From: Lachnospiraceae bacterium
GTDB taxonomy: Bacteria > Bacillota > Clostridia > Lachnospirales > Lachnospiraceae
DNA length: 64,000 bases
Assembly (NCBI GenBank): GCA_017612555.1
Contig: JAGAFR010000034.1
Location: 124,001 to 188,000, forward strand
Reading direction: 5' to 3'
A program made the position numbers and the translations under genes. Below are positions 17,362 through 27,339 of this stretch, in pieces. Under the pieces are notes generated by a model, which was given only the letters and a program-made list of their open reading frames with translations, had not been told where the DNA came from and did no database searches. The stretch's first letter is position 1; each line of letters opens with the position of its first letter.

Positions 17362-18630
17362 ATGGCAAAGAAGGATATCAGATGCTCTTTTTGCGGTAAG
17401 AGCCAGGATCAGGTCAAGAAGCTCATAGCAGGTCCGGAAGGGGTCTTCATATGCGATGAATGTATAGAAGTATGCATGGAGATCGTGGAAGATGAGCTGT
17501 ATGAGACGGAAGAGACAGAAGTCGACAACGGTGATTTTGAGATCAATCTCGTCAAACCGAAAGAGATGAAAGAGTTTCTCGATGAGAACGTGATAGGTCA
17601 GGAAGAGGCCAAAAAGGTCCTCTCGGTAGCGGTATACAATCACTATAAGAGGATACTGTCGCAAAAGGATTCCGGCGTGGAACTGCAGAAGTCCAACGTT
17701 ATAATGATCGGGCCGACCGGTTCCGGTAAGACACTGCTTGCCCAGACTCTTGCCAAGATCATCAATGTTCCTTTTGCCATTGCCGATGCAACAGCACTTA
17801 CGGAAGCCGGATATGTCGGTGAGGATGTAGAGAATATACTGCTCAAGGTCATTCAGGCAGCGGATTACAACATCGAAAAAGCCGAATACGGTATCATCTA
17901 TATCGATGAGATAGATAAGATAACGAGAAAATCGGAAAATGTCTCGATCACGAGAGATGTGTCGGGTGAAGGCGTGCAGCAGGCACTCCTTAAGATAATC
18001 GAGGGAACGAATGCATCCGTACCTCCGCAGGGCGGCAGAAAGCATCCTCATCAGGAACTGATACCCATAAACACTACCAATATACTGTTCCTTTGCGGCG
18101 GAGCATTTGACGGTCTGGAGAAGATCGTGGAGAACCGTCTGGACAGAAAATCGATCGGATTCGGAGCACAGATCGCAGACAAGACAGAGCATGAGATAGG
18201 TGCGCTCCTGCAGCAGGTACAGCCCGAAGATCTTATCAAGTTCGGACTGATACCCGAGTTTGTGGGAAGAGTACCGATCTGCGTCAGCCTTGAAGGGCTT
18301 GACGAGGACGCTCTTGTGGAAGTACTGACTGAGCCTAAGAATGCCATAATCAAACAGTACAAGAAGCTGTTTGAGCTCGACGGAGTAGAGCTTGAATTTG
18401 AAGACGATGCAATCCGCGAGATAGCCCACAAGGCCTATGAAAAGAAGACCGGCGCAAGAGGACTGCGATCAATTCTTGAGGGGATAATGAACGATCTTAT
18501 GTTTGAGATCCCATCCGATGATTCCATCACGAAATGCGTGATCACAAAAGGCGCCGTAACGGGCGAGGGAGCTCCCCTGATAGTGCGTAACAACGAAAAA
18601 GTCAGAAAGAGTCTTAAGAAAGCAGAGTAA
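17362..18630 (+). CDS. clpX: ATP-dependent Clp protease ATP-binding subunit ClpX
   Basis: AAA+ unfoldase feeding ClpP. The N-terminal C4 zinc domain reads [11 protein letters not shown]...CDECIEVC. The AAA domain has Walker A GPTGSGKT, Walker [10 protein letters not shown], the pore-loop region [11 protein letters not shown] and sensor 2 TGARGLRS. 422 residues is standard. Three bases after clpP and two before lon. Confidence 0.97.
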   Translation: MAKKDIRCSFCGKSQDQVKKLIAGPEGVFICDECIEVCMEIVEDELYETEETEVDNGDFEINLVKPKEMKEFLDENVIGQEEAKKVLSVAVYNHYKRILSQKDSGVELQKSNVIMIGPTGSGKTLLAQTLAKIINVPFAIADATALTEAGYVGEDVENILLKVIQAADYNIEKAEYGIIYIDEIDKITRKSENVSITRDVSGEGVQQALLKIIEGTNASVPPQGGRKHPHQELIPINTTNILFLCGGAFDGLEKIVENRLDRKSIGFGAQIADKTEHEIGALLQQVQPEDLIKFGLIPEFVGRVPICVSLEGLDEDALVEVLTEPKNAIIKQYKKLFELDGVELEFEDDAIREIAHKAYEKKTGARGLRSILEGIMNDLMFEIPSDDSITKCVITKGAVTGEGAPLIVRNNEKVRKSLKKAE

Positions 18631-18632
18631 CT

Positions 18633-21023
18633 TTGCGAAGGATAACCAAGAAGAAATTCGCCTGCGTTATTGTAAATAAAATGGCAGTGCTTCCGGGCAT
18701 GGTCATTCATTTTGATATCAAATCCCCTTCGGGCACGAAAGCCGTGGAAAAAGCCATGGTCAAGGACCGGAGGCTTTTTGTCGTATCCGACAGGGAGACA
18801 GAGGACGGACCCGACAAGTCGGGTGTGTACTCATGCGGATGCGTTTGCTCCATAAAACAGGTGGTAAAGCTTCCGGATGGGATGCTGCGCGTTCTGGTCG
18901 AGGGTGATTTCAGGGCCAGGCTGCTTGATATCGAGAAAACTGAGTACCTCATCGCCACGGTAAAGGAGATGGTGGCAATAGATGACTGGTACATAGACAA
19001 GAATGTCTGTCCGGTCAATCCTGAACTGTCTCCGGACAGCGAAGAGGCACGTCATCAGATCAGGGCCAGGATGAACATATTAAAAGAACTCCTGTCGTCC
19101 CTCCTGTCTTTTAATCCTTCTATCGGGAAGACTCTGACACGCCAGTTTGACGAGGCCGAGAAACTGTCGGAGCTTCTTGATTATGTAGCGATAAATGTCC
19201 CGATGCATTTTGCCGACAGGCAGTATCTGCTCTCATGCGAGACTGTCGAGGAACGGTTCATGTCGCTCATGACGATAATGCAGCGGGAAGTTGACGTCCT
19301 CAATATCAAGACCAATATCGCCAAGCAGATAAAAGAGCGGGTCGATAAAAATCAAAAAGAGTATGTCCTTCGCGAACAGCTCCGTGTGATCAAAGAAGAA
19401 CTCGGTGAGGGAAGTACCGCCACCGAAGAAGAGAAATACAGGGAGATGGTGAAGAAACTCAAGGCCAAAGCTGACGTTAAAGACAAGATCCTGAAGGAGA
19501 TTGACCGATTCAGTCACCTCCATGACGGATCCTCGGAGGCTGAGGTATCACGCGGTTATATAGAAACGCTGCTTGCCATGCCATGGGACCGTGTATCAAA
19601 AGACAACAGGGACATAGACCGTGCCGAGAAGATACTGAACAGGGATCACTACGGACTTGATAAGGTCAAGGAACGGATGCTCGAATTTCTGGCGGTAAGA
19701 AATCTTACGAAAAAAGGCCAGTCACCCATAATATGTCTTGTGGGCCCGCCCGGTACGGGTAAAACAAGCATAGCAAAGTCTGTAGCCGCAGCGCTTGATA
19801 AAGAGTATGTGCGGATCAGCCTCGGAGGAGTGAGGGATGAGGCTGAGATCAGAGGCCACAGAAGAACTTATGTCGGAGCCATGCCCGGAAGGATCGCCGT
19901 GGGGCTCAAGAATGCGGGAGTTAAGAATCCGTTGATGCTGCTCGATGAGATAGACAAGATGAGCAACGATTATAAAGGAGATCCTTCTTCGGCCCTTCTT
20001 GAAGTGCTCGACAGCGAACAGAATGTAAGGTTTTCCGACCATTATATAGAGATCCCGGTGGATCTTAGCGAGGTATTGTTCATCGCAACCGCAAACAGCC
20101 TGTCGGATATCCCGAGGCCTCTTCTTGACAGGATGGAAGTCATCGAGGTCAGCAGTTATACGGAAAATGAAAAGATCCATATAGCAAAAGAACATCTCTT
20201 CCCGAAACAGCTGAAGAAGAACGGATTGAAGAAAACTCAGCTGGTGATAGCGGATACCGTATGGCAGGACATAGTAAGCGGATATACAAAAGAAGCCGGA
20301 GTCAGGTCGCTTGAGCGAAAGATCGGAGCAATTTGCCGAAGAGCAGCCAGGATGATCTATCAGGACGGCAAGAAGACTGTCAGAGTCAACAGAGGGAATC
20401 TGTATGATTTTCTCGGAGTACGCAGGTACGAACAGGATAAGAAGAATAAGAACGATGAGGTAGGTATTGTACGCGGGCTTGCATGGACAAGTGTCGGCGG
20501 GGATACCTTGTCAATAGAAGTAAACGTTATGCCGGGCAAGGGGGAGATACTTCTTACCGGGCAGCTTGGGGATGTCATGAAGGAATCGGCTCAGGCCGGA
20601 ATGAGCTATATACGCTCGATCGCACCAAAACACAAGATATCGCCGGACTATTTCAGGAAGCATGATTTTCATCTGCACATTCCGGAGGGAAGTGTTCCGA
20701 AGGACGGACCTTCAGCCGGGATTACGATGGCAACGGCGCTTTATTCAGCTATCACGGGTCAAAAGGTTCGAGCCGATGTTGCGATGACCGGAGAGATCAC
20801 GCTTCGGGGAAGGGTTCTTCCGATAGGGGGCCTTAAAGAGAAAGTGCTTGCCGCCAAGAATGCGGGTATAAAAAAGGTACTTGTGCCTTCGATGAACACG
20901 AAAGATATAGAAGAACTGGATGAGGAGATAACGCAGGGACTTCGGATCGTGTATGTTTCACACATGGACGAAGTGCTGCGTGAGGCCGTGGTTCCCAAGA
21001 TTGTGAAGAAAGTAAGATCATGA
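18633..21023 (+). CDS. lon: Lon protease, ATP-dependent
   Basis: Cytoplasmic AAA+ serine protease. An N-terminal substrate domain with VLPGMVIHFDI is followed by coiled coil, Walker A GPPGTGKTS, Walker B LLDEIDK and the C-terminal protease domain with catalytic dyad Ser694 (KDGPSAGIT) and Lys735 (GGLKEK). The likely start is TTG at 18633, two bases after clpX, since it gives the usual number of residues before the LPGM strand; ATG 18681 would remove it. 796 residues. The 3' end overlaps engB by 4 bases. Confidence 0.96.
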   Translation: MRRITKKKFACVIVNKMAVLPGMVIHFDIKSPSGTKAVEKAMVKDRRLFVVSDRETEDGPDKSGVYSCGCVCSIKQVVKLPDGMLRVLVEGDFRARLLDIEKTEYLIATVKEMVAIDDWYIDKNVCPVNPELSPDSEEARHQIRARMNILKELLSSLLSFNPSIGKTLTRQFDEAEKLSELLDYVAINVPMHFADRQYLLSCETVEERFMSLMTIMQREVDVLNIKTNIAKQIKERVDKNQKEYVLREQLRVIKEELGEGSTATEEEKYREMVKKLKAKADVKDKILKEIDRFSHLHDGSSEAEVSRGYIETLLAMPWDRVSKDNRDIDRAEKILNRDHYGLDKVKERMLEFLAVRNLTKKGQSPIICLVGPPGTGKTSIAKSVAAALDKEYVRISLGGVRDEAEIRGHRRTYVGAMPGRIAVGLKNAGVKNPLMLLDEIDKMSNDYKGDPSSALLEVLDSEQNVRFSDHYIEIPVDLSEVLFIATANSLSDIPRPLLDRMEVIEVSSYTENEKIHIAKEHLFPKQLKKNGLKKTQLVIADTVWQDIVSGYTKEAGVRSLERKIGAICRRAARMIYQDGKKTVRVNRGNLYDFLGVRRYEQDKKNKNDEVGIVRGLAWTSVGGDTLSIEVNVMPGKGEILLTGQLGDVMKESAQAGMSYIRSIAPKHKISPDYFRKHDFHLHIPEGSVPKDGPSAGITMATALYSAITGQKVRADVAMTGEITLRGRVLPIGGLKEKVLAAKNAGIKKVLVPSMNTKDIEELDEEITQGLRIVYVSHMDEVLREAVVPKIVKKVRS

Positions 21024-21610
21024 TAATCAAAAACGTAAACTTAGAGACCGTGTGCGGAGTCACGAGTAAGCTCCCTGACAATAGATTACCGGAGGTTGCG
21101 TTTGCGGGAAAATCAAATGTCGGAAAATCTTCCCTCATAAATGCGCTTATGAACCGCAAGAGTTATGCAAGGACAAGCTCGCAGCCCGGTAAGACGCAGA
21201 CGATCAATTTTTACAATATCAACGATGAAGTATACTTTGTGGACCTTCCCGGATACGGATATGCCAAGGCATCAAAGACCGAGGTGGAGAAGTGGGGGAA
21301 GATGATCGAAAAGTATCTTCACACTTCGAAACAGTTAAAACGGGTTTTCCTGCTCATTGATATCAGGCATGAGCCGGGAAACAATGATAAGATGATGTAT
21401 GACTGGATCGTCTCGTCAGGATATGAGCCGGTCATCATAGCCACCAAGCTTGATAAGATCAAAAGAAGCCAGATCGACAAGCAGTTAAAGCTCGTACGTA
21501 CTGCACTGGGAGCAGGCGATGCGGCTGTAGTACCTTTTTCTGCCGAAAGTAAGCAGGGAAGGGAGGAGATATATGAGATCATCGACAAAATACTTGAAGA
21601 TACTGTTTAA
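21020..21610 (+). CDS. engB: ribosome biogenesis GTPase YsxC/EngB
   Basis: Essential GTPase acting in 50S subunit assembly. G1 is GKSNVGKSS, G2 lies in SQPGKTQTIN, G3 is DLPGYGYA, G4 is TKLDK and G5 is near VPFSAES. 196 residues is typical. Placement directly after lon (ATGA overlap) is the standard Firmicutes order. Confidence 0.96.
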   Translation: MIIKNVNLETVCGVTSKLPDNRLPEVAFAGKSNVGKSSLINALMNRKSYARTSSQPGKTQTINFYNINDEVYFVDLPGYGYAKASKTEVEKWGKMIEKYLHTSKQLKRVFLLIDIRHEPGNNDKMMYDWIVSSGYEPVIIATKLDKIKRSQIDKQLKLVRTALGAGDAAVVPFSAESKQGREEIYEIIDKILEDTV

Positions 21611-22742
21611 CTATCTGTTCGCCATACTTATGGTGATATTGTTCGTGGTAGTGTTGCCATGGGCGTTGAAATTCTTCTGGCCGTTTGTTGTTGCGGCTAT
21701 CATCGCTGCGATCGCAAATCCGCTTGTAAGATTTCTTGAAAAGAAAATGAAGATAAGACGAAAGGCCGGTTCGGTATTTGTTATCGTACTCACCATCGCT
21801 GCAGTTGCCGCTGCATGCTATGGGATCATCTACCTTCTCATATCCGAGATCGTGGGATTCGTAACAAGTGCACCCGATATGTGGGCCAAGGTTAATAATT
21901 CCATCAAGAATATATCACTCAATCTCGGTAACAGGGTGGAACTGCTTCCGAAGGGCTCAAGGGATATGTTTGACAAGCTCGGAGAGAGCATTTATGAGTC
22001 TCTTTCAAGTCTGGGAAGCTCCATCGGTGAGAGCGCAGCTGAGACCGCGGGTAACGGGATCAAGAACGCACCTCTTTTTATTATCGGGATCATAATGTGT
22101 ATCCTTGCGAGCTATTTGTTTGTCGCAGAGCGCGAAAAGATCGGGAAATTTATCTTTAGCGTGATCCCCGAGCATATGAAGGAAAGATACTATATAGTGA
22201 TAGGGACCATGAAATCGGCTGTGGGAGGCTATTTCAAGGCCCAGTTTAAGATAATGGTATTCGTATACTTCGTTATCTTCATAGGATTTCTTGTTCTTAG
22301 GATCGATTATGCGTTCCTGATCGCATTGCTCATAGCGTTTCTTGATTTTCTCCCGTTCTTCGGAACAGGTGCGGTCATGTGGCCGTGGGCGCTCTACCTG
22401 GTCATACAGAAGGATTACAAGTTTGCCTTGGGAATGATGGTGGTCTGGGGCCTGTCGCAGCTCGTACGCCAGCTCATCCAGCCCAAGTTCGTTGGAGATT
22501 CCATCGGAATGCCTGCGATCCCGACGCTGATCCTGCTCTACGTGGGATTTCGTGTCGGAGGCGCGTTGGGCCTGATACTGGCGGTGCCCATCGGAATGAT
22601 CATTTACAACCTGTATAAAGCGGGGCTGTTCTCGAACTTCATCTACAGTACAAAGATGCTGCTGGCGGATTTTCGCAAGATGAGGATATTCACGCCGGAG
22701 GAGCTTGAATCCGAGGGGATCAAGGATGATGATTTAACGTGA
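21573..22742 (+). CDS. AI-2E family transporter (PF01594-type membrane protein)
   Basis: Polytopic membrane protein of 389 residues with paired N-terminal helices, a long soluble middle section (about residues 90-150) and several C-terminal helices. PFFGTGAVMWPWA and QLIQPKFVGDSIGMPAIPTL are family-like conserved segments. Members are variously linked to AI-2 export, ion or lipid transport; function here is open. The ATG overlaps engB by 38 bases and is set by GGGAGGAG directly upstream. The MITE-like copy B begins 12 bases after the stop. Confidence 0.9.
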   Translation: MRSSTKYLKILFNYLFAILMVILFVVVLPWALKFFWPFVVAAIIAAIANPLVRFLEKKMKIRRKAGSVFVIVLTIAAVAAACYGIIYLLISEIVGFVTSAPDMWAKVNNSIKNISLNLGNRVELLPKGSRDMFDKLGESIYESLSSLGSSIGESAAETAGNGIKNAPLFIIGIIMCILASYLFVAEREKIGKFIFSVIPEHMKERYYIVIGTMKSAVGGYFKAQFKIMVFVYFVIFIGFLVLRIDYAFLIALLIAFLDFLPFFGTGAVMWPWALYLVIQKDYKFALGMMVVWGLSQLVRQLIQPKFVGDSIGMPAIPTLILLYVGFRVGGALGLILAVPIGMIIYNLYKAGLFSNFIYSTKMLLADFRKMRIFTPEELESEGIKDDDLT

Positions 22743-22753
22743 ATTCTTACACA

Positions 22754-22940
22754 TTTGCACAAAAAGGCGCTTGCGCTCGTTTCCGTGCGTCATATTACTT
22801 GATTGCGTAGCAATCGAGTCAAGGCGACATCGACGTAGTCGATGTTGGGGTCCGCTCAGACGCCGCTCGGGCTGTCCCGATCAAAGATCGTGACATATCC
22901 TCGCCAAGTAACAACGCACTCCAAGTCTTTTTGTTGCAAA
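22754..22940. repeat. MITE-like interspersed repeat, long copy (copy B)
   Basis: About 187 bases between the AI-2E gene and the cation efflux gene. Its arms match copy A (11394-11495) almost base for base: left TTTGCACAAAAAGGCGCTT to TTACT, right CCAAGTAACAACG to TTGTTGCAAA. The extra ~85 bases in the middle hold two small hairpins with GTA loops, GATTGC-gta-GCAATC and ACATCGAC-gta-GTCGATGT. No coding frame. The ends form an imperfect terminal inverted repeat. Confidence 0.8.
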
Positions 22941-22979
22941 CGGTAAGAATTCACTCATGAATATGATAAGGACAATGTT

Positions 22980-24146
22980 ATGATTGGAATTCTTGCAAGA
23001 TTATTCATAAAGGATCACACGAATACCTCGGATACGCGCGTACGTCACGCATACGGCGTCGTCTGCGGTGCATTCGGCGTCTTTTTAAACATCATTCTGT
23101 TTGCCGCAAAGCTATCGGCGGGCATCATTTCGAATTCCGTAGCTATAATCGCAGATGCTTTTAACAACCTCGGAGACGCGGGATCGAGTGTTGTGACGAT
23201 GGTCGGATTTAAGATGGCGGGACAGAAGCCGGACCCCGAGCATCCTTTCGGACACGGGCGGATAGAGTACGTCACCGGACTTATCGTTTCGATGCTCATA
23301 ATCGTTATGGGCTTTGAACTTCTTAAGTCATCGGTGGATAAGATCATACACCCGCAGCTTCCGACGCTGACTCCGGTCGTAGCCGGTATCCTGATTTTTT
23401 CAATACTAATCAAACTATACATGTACAGTTATAATACTGCGACATCTGCCAAGATAAGTTCAGCGGCCATGAAAGCGACGGCCCTTGATTCATTTACGGA
23501 TTCGATCTCAACGCTTGTGGTACTTGCAAGTTCACTTATAGGGTATTATACGGGATGGATGATTGACGGATGGTGCGGACTTGCGGTCTCTCTTTTTGTC
23601 CTGTACGCAGGAGTTACATCCGCGAAGGATACAATGGATCCGCTGCTTGGCAGCAAGCCTTCCGAGGACTATGTAAAGGCTATCGAAAAGTTCGTCACGT
23701 CATATGATGACATAATCGGCATACATGACCTTGTGATCCATGATTACGGTCCCGGACGTATAATGATCTCGCTTCATGCCGAGGTCAGCGCCGACAGGAA
23801 CATAATGGATGTACATGATACGATCGACAATATAGAGCGGCGCCTTAATCAGACACTGGGGTGTCAGTGTGTGATCCATATGGATCCCGTAGTCGTCAAT
23901 GACGCAGCAACAGACCGTATGAAACGTCTTTGCATGCTCATAGCCAAAAGCGTTGATGAAGAATTCACGATACATGATTTTCGCATGGTAAAGGGCCCTT
24001 CCCACACCAATCTCATATTTGACGTGGTAGCGCCTTATGACTGTAAGCTGTCGGAAACCGAGATCAAAAATACGATCTGCGCAAAGGTTGAGAGTCTGCC
24101 GGGTAATCACTATGCGGTTGTGGAAGTAGACAGGCCGTATGTCTGA
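22980..24146 (+). CDS. cation diffusion facilitator (CDF) family efflux protein
   Basis: Membrane proton-coupled divalent metal exporter. Family marks are NSVAIIADAFNNLGDAGSS with the transport-site Asp residues, DPEHPFGHGRIEYVTGL, and a second site SSAAMKATALDSFTDSIS. A C-terminal cytoplasmic domain of about 170 residues ends the protein, longer than the usual ~90. Metal specificity is not evident. A nine-codon ATG...TGA string at 22957-22983 overlaps the start but has no clear ribosome site. Confidence 0.93.
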   Translation: MIGILARLFIKDHTNTSDTRVRHAYGVVCGAFGVFLNIILFAAKLSAGIISNSVAIIADAFNNLGDAGSSVVTMVGFKMAGQKPDPEHPFGHGRIEYVTGLIVSMLIIVMGFELLKSSVDKIIHPQLPTLTPVVAGILIFSILIKLYMYSYNTATSAKISSAAMKATALDSFTDSISTLVVLASSLIGYYTGWMIDGWCGLAVSLFVLYAGVTSAKDTMDPLLGSKPSEDYVKAIEKFVTSYDDIIGIHDLVIHDYGPGRIMISLHAEVSADRNIMDVHDTIDNIERRLNQTLGCQCVIHMDPVVVNDAATDRMKRLCMLIAKSVDEEFTIHDFRMVKGPSHTNLIFDVVAPYDCKLSETEIKNTICAKVESLPGNHYAVVEVDRPYV

Positions 24147-24199
24147 TCTGTCGGATCATTATCTTGTCAATATCAGGAAAGGCGAAACAGGAACAGGTT

Positions 24200-25150
24200 A
24201 TGAAAAAAATCAAAGTATTCATAGACGGAAGCGAAGGAACTACCGGACTTCGGATCAATGAGCGTTTTGCGGAACGTGATGATATAGAAGTGATGCATAT
24301 CGATCCGGAGAAAAGAAAGGATGCCGATGAGAGAAAAAAGTTCATAGATTCATCGGACTATACTTTCCTGTGCCTTCCGGATGCAGCTGCGATAGAAGCA
24401 TGTAACCTTGCGGAAAATCCCGATACGGTCATAATAGACGCTTCAACGGCACACAGGACCGATCCGGGATGGGCATACGGTTTGCCTGAGCTGTCGACGC
24501 AGTTTTATGAAAAGATCAGGACTTCAAAGCGCATTGCTGTTCCCGGATGTTACGCGTCCGGTTTTGTCATGATGGCATATCCGCTTGTGGAAAAAGGAAT
24601 ATTGGGGACGGATTATCCCTTTACGATACCGGCGCTTTCCGGGTATTCAGGAGCAGGCAAAAAGGCTATAGCCGCATATGAATCCGAGGATAAGACGAAG
24701 GATCTGTTTGCACCGCGTCAGTATGCCCTGTCACAGATGCACAAGCATCTGCCTGAGATGAAGAAGATAGTAGGGCTTGACTACGAACCTGTATTTGAGC
24801 CGGTTGTGGATGATTATTATTGCGGGATGATCGTTAATCTGCCTATTCATACAAGGCTCATGAAGAAGAAAATGGGGCCTGAGGAGCTTCGTGATGTACT
24901 GGCTGCGCATTATGACAAACAGCCGTTCATCCGTGTATGCGAGTATGGATGTGAAAGCAGCACTAACGGGTTCCTTGCAGCAAACTCCATGGCAGGGGTT
25001 GATTATGCAAACATACTTGTAACGGGAAATGAGGACAGGATAATAGTATCGGCGATGTTTGATAATCTGGGCAAAGGTGCCAGCGGGGCTGCAGTGGAGT
25101 GCCTGAACATATCGATGGGGATAGATCCGACTACGGGATTGGTTTTATAG
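24200..25150 (+). CDS. argC: N-acetyl-gamma-glutamyl-phosphate reductase (ArgC, type 2)
   Basis: NADPH-dependent reduction of N-acetylglutamyl phosphate, third step of arginine synthesis. KVFIDGSEGTTGLRI binds the cofactor, IDASTAHRTDPGWAYGLPEL is typical, and the catalytic Cys117 lies in VPGCYASGF. The 316-residue short form fits type 2 ArgC. The frame opens at 24164 but ATG 24200 gives the family start. It stands 22 kb from argJBD with no ARG-box-like site nearby, so it may be read through from the efflux gene. The 3' end overlaps the convergent CYTH gene by 20 bases. Confidence 0.95.
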   Translation: MKKIKVFIDGSEGTTGLRINERFAERDDIEVMHIDPEKRKDADERKKFIDSSDYTFLCLPDAAAIEACNLAENPDTVIIDASTAHRTDPGWAYGLPELSTQFYEKIRTSKRIAVPGCYASGFVMMAYPLVEKGILGTDYPFTIPALSGYSGAGKKAIAAYESEDKTKDLFAPRQYALSQMHKHLPEMKKIVGLDYEPVFEPVVDDYYCGMIVNLPIHTRLMKKKMGPEELRDVLAAHYDKQPFIRVCEYGCESSTNGFLAANSMAGVDYANILVTGNEDRIIVSAMFDNLGKGASGAAVECLNISMGIDPTTGLVL

Positions 25151-25616
25151 CTACACGCGACAGGTAAGAGTTGCGATATTCCTTCTGGTCCGTGACGTCT
25201 CGGTCAAACCACTCCGGAGGAACAAATGCATCTGCTTCTTCTGTGGATTCGAATTCCACTTCGGCAATTATAAGAGATTCAAAGGGCTCGGCAAATATGT
25301 CGAGCTCTATTGTATGCTTTTCGTACGGGATCAGATAGCGTTTCTTGCGGATAACGTTACCGTCTGCTTTTGAGGAAAGTGTTTCATAAGACTCTTTTGT
25401 AAGGGGGAGGTTATATTCTTCGTGGGCAAGAGAAGTATTACTGCCTCCAACGCCTTTATAGGTCATGTAGTACCGCTCATCCTCGCGGCGAACCCTGATA
25501 GTGGGCTCGGTCACAAGATACGCCTGCTCGATCGTATGAAACTCATACGATCCGAGGTCAGGCGGAAGGTTCTTTATGGTGAATTTTCTCTCTATCTCCA
25601 TTCCCATATCTGTCAA
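25131..25616 (-). CDS. CYTH domain protein (adenylate cyclase / thiamine triphosphatase-like tunnel fold)
   Basis: The N-terminal EIERKF motif, [15 protein letters not shown], and repeating acidic and basic strands identify the CYTH fold, which binds triphosphates such as inorganic triphosphate or ThTP. About 155-161 residues. Starts are ambiguous: TTG 25616 overlaps the upstream gene's stop, while ATG 25607 and ATG 25601 lie just inside; ATG 25601 puts EIERKF at residue 2 as is common. It is downstream of the chemotaxis receptor on the same strand. Confidence 0.88.
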   Translation of the reverse strand: MTDMGMEIERKFTIKNLPPDLGSYEFHTIEQAYLVTEPTIRVRREDERYYMTYKGVGGSNTSLAHEEYNLPLTKESYETLSSKADGNVIRKKRYLIPYEKHTIELDIFAEPFESLIIAEVEFESTEEADAFVPPEWFDRDVTDQKEYRNSYLSRVAIKPIP

Positions 25617-27097
25617 TGTGCGTTTATCTCTTTGAGACGGTTGGCGGCACTGTTCATGTCGTCGACAATGCTTCTTACATCATCAAGTATGAGCTGATTT
25701 GATTCGGTAGCCTGGCATGTCATGGAGGAATGCGCGGATACTTCTTCCGAAATGGCGGAGATCGTCTGAATGCTGTCTACAATCTCACTGTTGGCTTTTG
25801 CAAGCTTTTCAACTATATTTGAAAGCTCATTTGAATTATCGCTGATCTTTCCGGTGCTCTCAACGATCCTGTCAAAACTGTCGGATGTTACGTTCGCCGA
25901 CTGATTTTGTATTTGATTGCTCTCGACAAGCGAGTTGATGGCGCCGACCACTTTGGTTATCTCATCCGAAATCCCGGAGATAAGCTTGTTGATGTTTTCG
26001 GTAGCTTCCTGAGTCTGCCCTGCAAGGCTTGAGATCTCGGTAGCAACAACAGCGAATCCGCGTCCAGCGTCCCCTGCCCTTGCAGCCTCGATCGATGCGT
26101 TAAGTGCAAGGAGGCTGGTCTGTGAAGCGACGGTCTGGATAAGAGATACTATAGTCTCCATCTGCTTTGTAGAAGTCTTAAGTCCTTCAACTTCAGCAAC
26201 AACGCTGTCTCCGGCCTTTTCGGAGATCTTCGACTGCTCTATGAGCTTTGCGATATTAGCCTGTCCTTCGCGGATCGCTTCAACCGCATCCGATGTATTG
26301 CTGCCTATATCCTTTGCGGCATTTGTAACGTTTTCTATCTGTGTCTGGATCTCTTCGGTCTTGATCAGCTGGTTTTGTACGGATTCGGCAGTATCTGTAG
26401 TTCCCGACTGGACTTCCTTCATGGAGGTAAGGGTTTCCTCGCTTGATGTTACAAGCTGTGAGATCTTACCGGAAACCTCACCGACGTTGTTTACAAGATC
26501 GCCGGAAACCTGTATGACTTCCGAGAGCATGTGCTCATTCTTTTCGCCCGTATCATTGATGACTTGGATACTTGCGGCATTTATGTCGGTAATGACCTTG
26601 TTTACAACGATGGAAAAAACGGAAACAACGATCATGATAAGAGCTTCTATCTCAAGATCGGCCATGGCTCCGTCCTGCCACTCGCGAAGTGAAGCAAATC
26701 TGATGGCGTGGGCTGTAGCTATGACGGATACACCGATCCCGGAGGTCACGGAGAGCTTAAAATCGTTGAACATTGCGGTCAGTATGACGGTAGGGATCGC
26801 ATATACGAATACGAGGATCGTGTTTGTCGTGATAAAGCAGACGATCACGTAGAACAGGCCGTATCCTATCGCCATAACGTGCCTTATGATAACTGATTCG
26901 GGATCCATTTTGTAGATCGCCCATCCTATTATCATGGGCACCAGGTCAAATATCTCGACCGCCAGGAACTTACCCATTCCCGCTTCGCCTTTGATGAGCT
27001 GAATGATATATGCCAAACTGATAATGGACGTCAATACCGTAAATAAGATCATCGCCGTCCGGTTGATGCGTTCCTCGTTGGATCTTGTGTTTTCCAT
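25613..27097 (-). CDS. methyl-accepting chemotaxis protein with six-helix membrane domain
   Basis: Signal transducer with about six N-terminal transmembrane helices (residues ~20-190) and no periplasmic ligand domain, then a coiled cytoplasmic signalling domain. The hairpin tip reads [20 protein letters not shown]. No HAMP is obvious. The frame opens at 27124, but ATG 27097 with GGGAGGAG 10 bases upstream is the better start (494 residues). No cheA, cheW or flagellar genes are nearby. The membrane domain may sense a lipid-soluble or membrane cue; that is inference. Confidence 0.93.
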   Translation of the reverse strand: MENTRSNEERINRTAMILFTVLTSIISLAYIIQLIKGEAGMGKFLAVEIFDLVPMIIGWAIYKMDPESVIIRHVMAIGYGLFYVIVCFITTNTILVFVYAIPTVILTAMFNDFKLSVTSGIGVSVIATAHAIRFASLREWQDGAMADLEIEALIMIVVSVFSIVVNKVITDINAASIQVINDTGEKNEHMLSEVIQVSGDLVNNVGEVSGKISQLVTSSEETLTSMKEVQSGTTDTAESVQNQLIKTEEIQTQIENVTNAAKDIGSNTSDAVEAIREGQANIAKLIEQSKISEKAGDSVVAEVEGLKTSTKQMETIVSLIQTVASQTSLLALNASIEAARAGDAGRGFAVVATEISSLAGQTQEATENINKLISGISDEITKVVGAINSLVESNQIQNQSANVTSDSFDRIVESTGKISDNSNELSNIVEKLAKANSEIVDSIQTISAISEEVSAHSSMTCQATESNQLILDDVRSIVDDMNSAANRLKEINAH

Positions 27098-27158
27098 GCT
27101 ATTACACTCCTCCCGCTCGTACACAACAGATTAGTGTTGCCGTTAATGTTATATTCCA

Positions 27159-27187
27159 ATGATACTATAAAAAACGTCGAAATACAA
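27159..27187 (-). promoter_or_regulatory. promoter for the chemotaxis receptor
   Basis: On the minus strand, -35 TTGTAT (27182-27187) and -10 TATCAT (27159-27164) are separated by 17 bases. This gives a leader of about 55 bases to ATG 27097. No sigma-28 type sequence was seen in its place. Confidence 0.5.
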
Positions 27188-27223
27188 AGAATACTTACGG
27201 TCGGAGCATCTTTAAAAGCAGGC

Positions 27224-27252
27224 TTGACGGAACTAGTAATAAGATGTAATAT
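27224..27252 (+). promoter_or_regulatory. promoter of the AAA ATPase gene
   Basis: -35 TTGACG (27224-27229) and -10 TAATAT (27247-27252) with exact 17-bp spacing. The spacer and the -10 box make up most of the first unit of the 29-bp direct repeat, so the two further units fall in the transcribed leader. The start codon is about 80 bases downstream of the expected start site. Confidence 0.65.
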
Positions 27253-27310
27253 GATTTTGAACTAGTAATAAGATGTAATACGATTTTGAACTAGTAATAA
27301 GATGTAATAC
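27230..27310. repeat. 29-bp direct repeat, 2.8 copies, over the promoter
   Basis: Units begin at 27230, 27259 and 27288, the last partial. Each begins GAACTAGTAATAAGATG, with an ACTAGT palindrome, and carries TAATAT or TAATAC, the same position as the -10 box. Units differ by a single base (T or C after TAATA). There are no spacers, so this is not CRISPR. It could be an operator array or a recent slippage expansion. Confidence 0.85.
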
Positions 27311-27339
27311 AAAATTCGATTTCAGCAGAGGAGCAGAGG

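Noticed and set aside
17137..18429. 430-residue open frame antisense to clpP/clpX
   Set aside because: It lies wholly opposite conserved ClpP and ClpX sequence, has no domain I recognise and arises from codon bias on the opposite strand.
22957..22983. Nine-codon leader frame overlapping the cation efflux start
   Set aside because: No clear ribosome site and no repeated or metal-binding codons; could be chance.
27230..27310. Possible CRISPR array
   Set aside because: Repeats are head to tail with no spacers and only 2.8 units; no cas genes.
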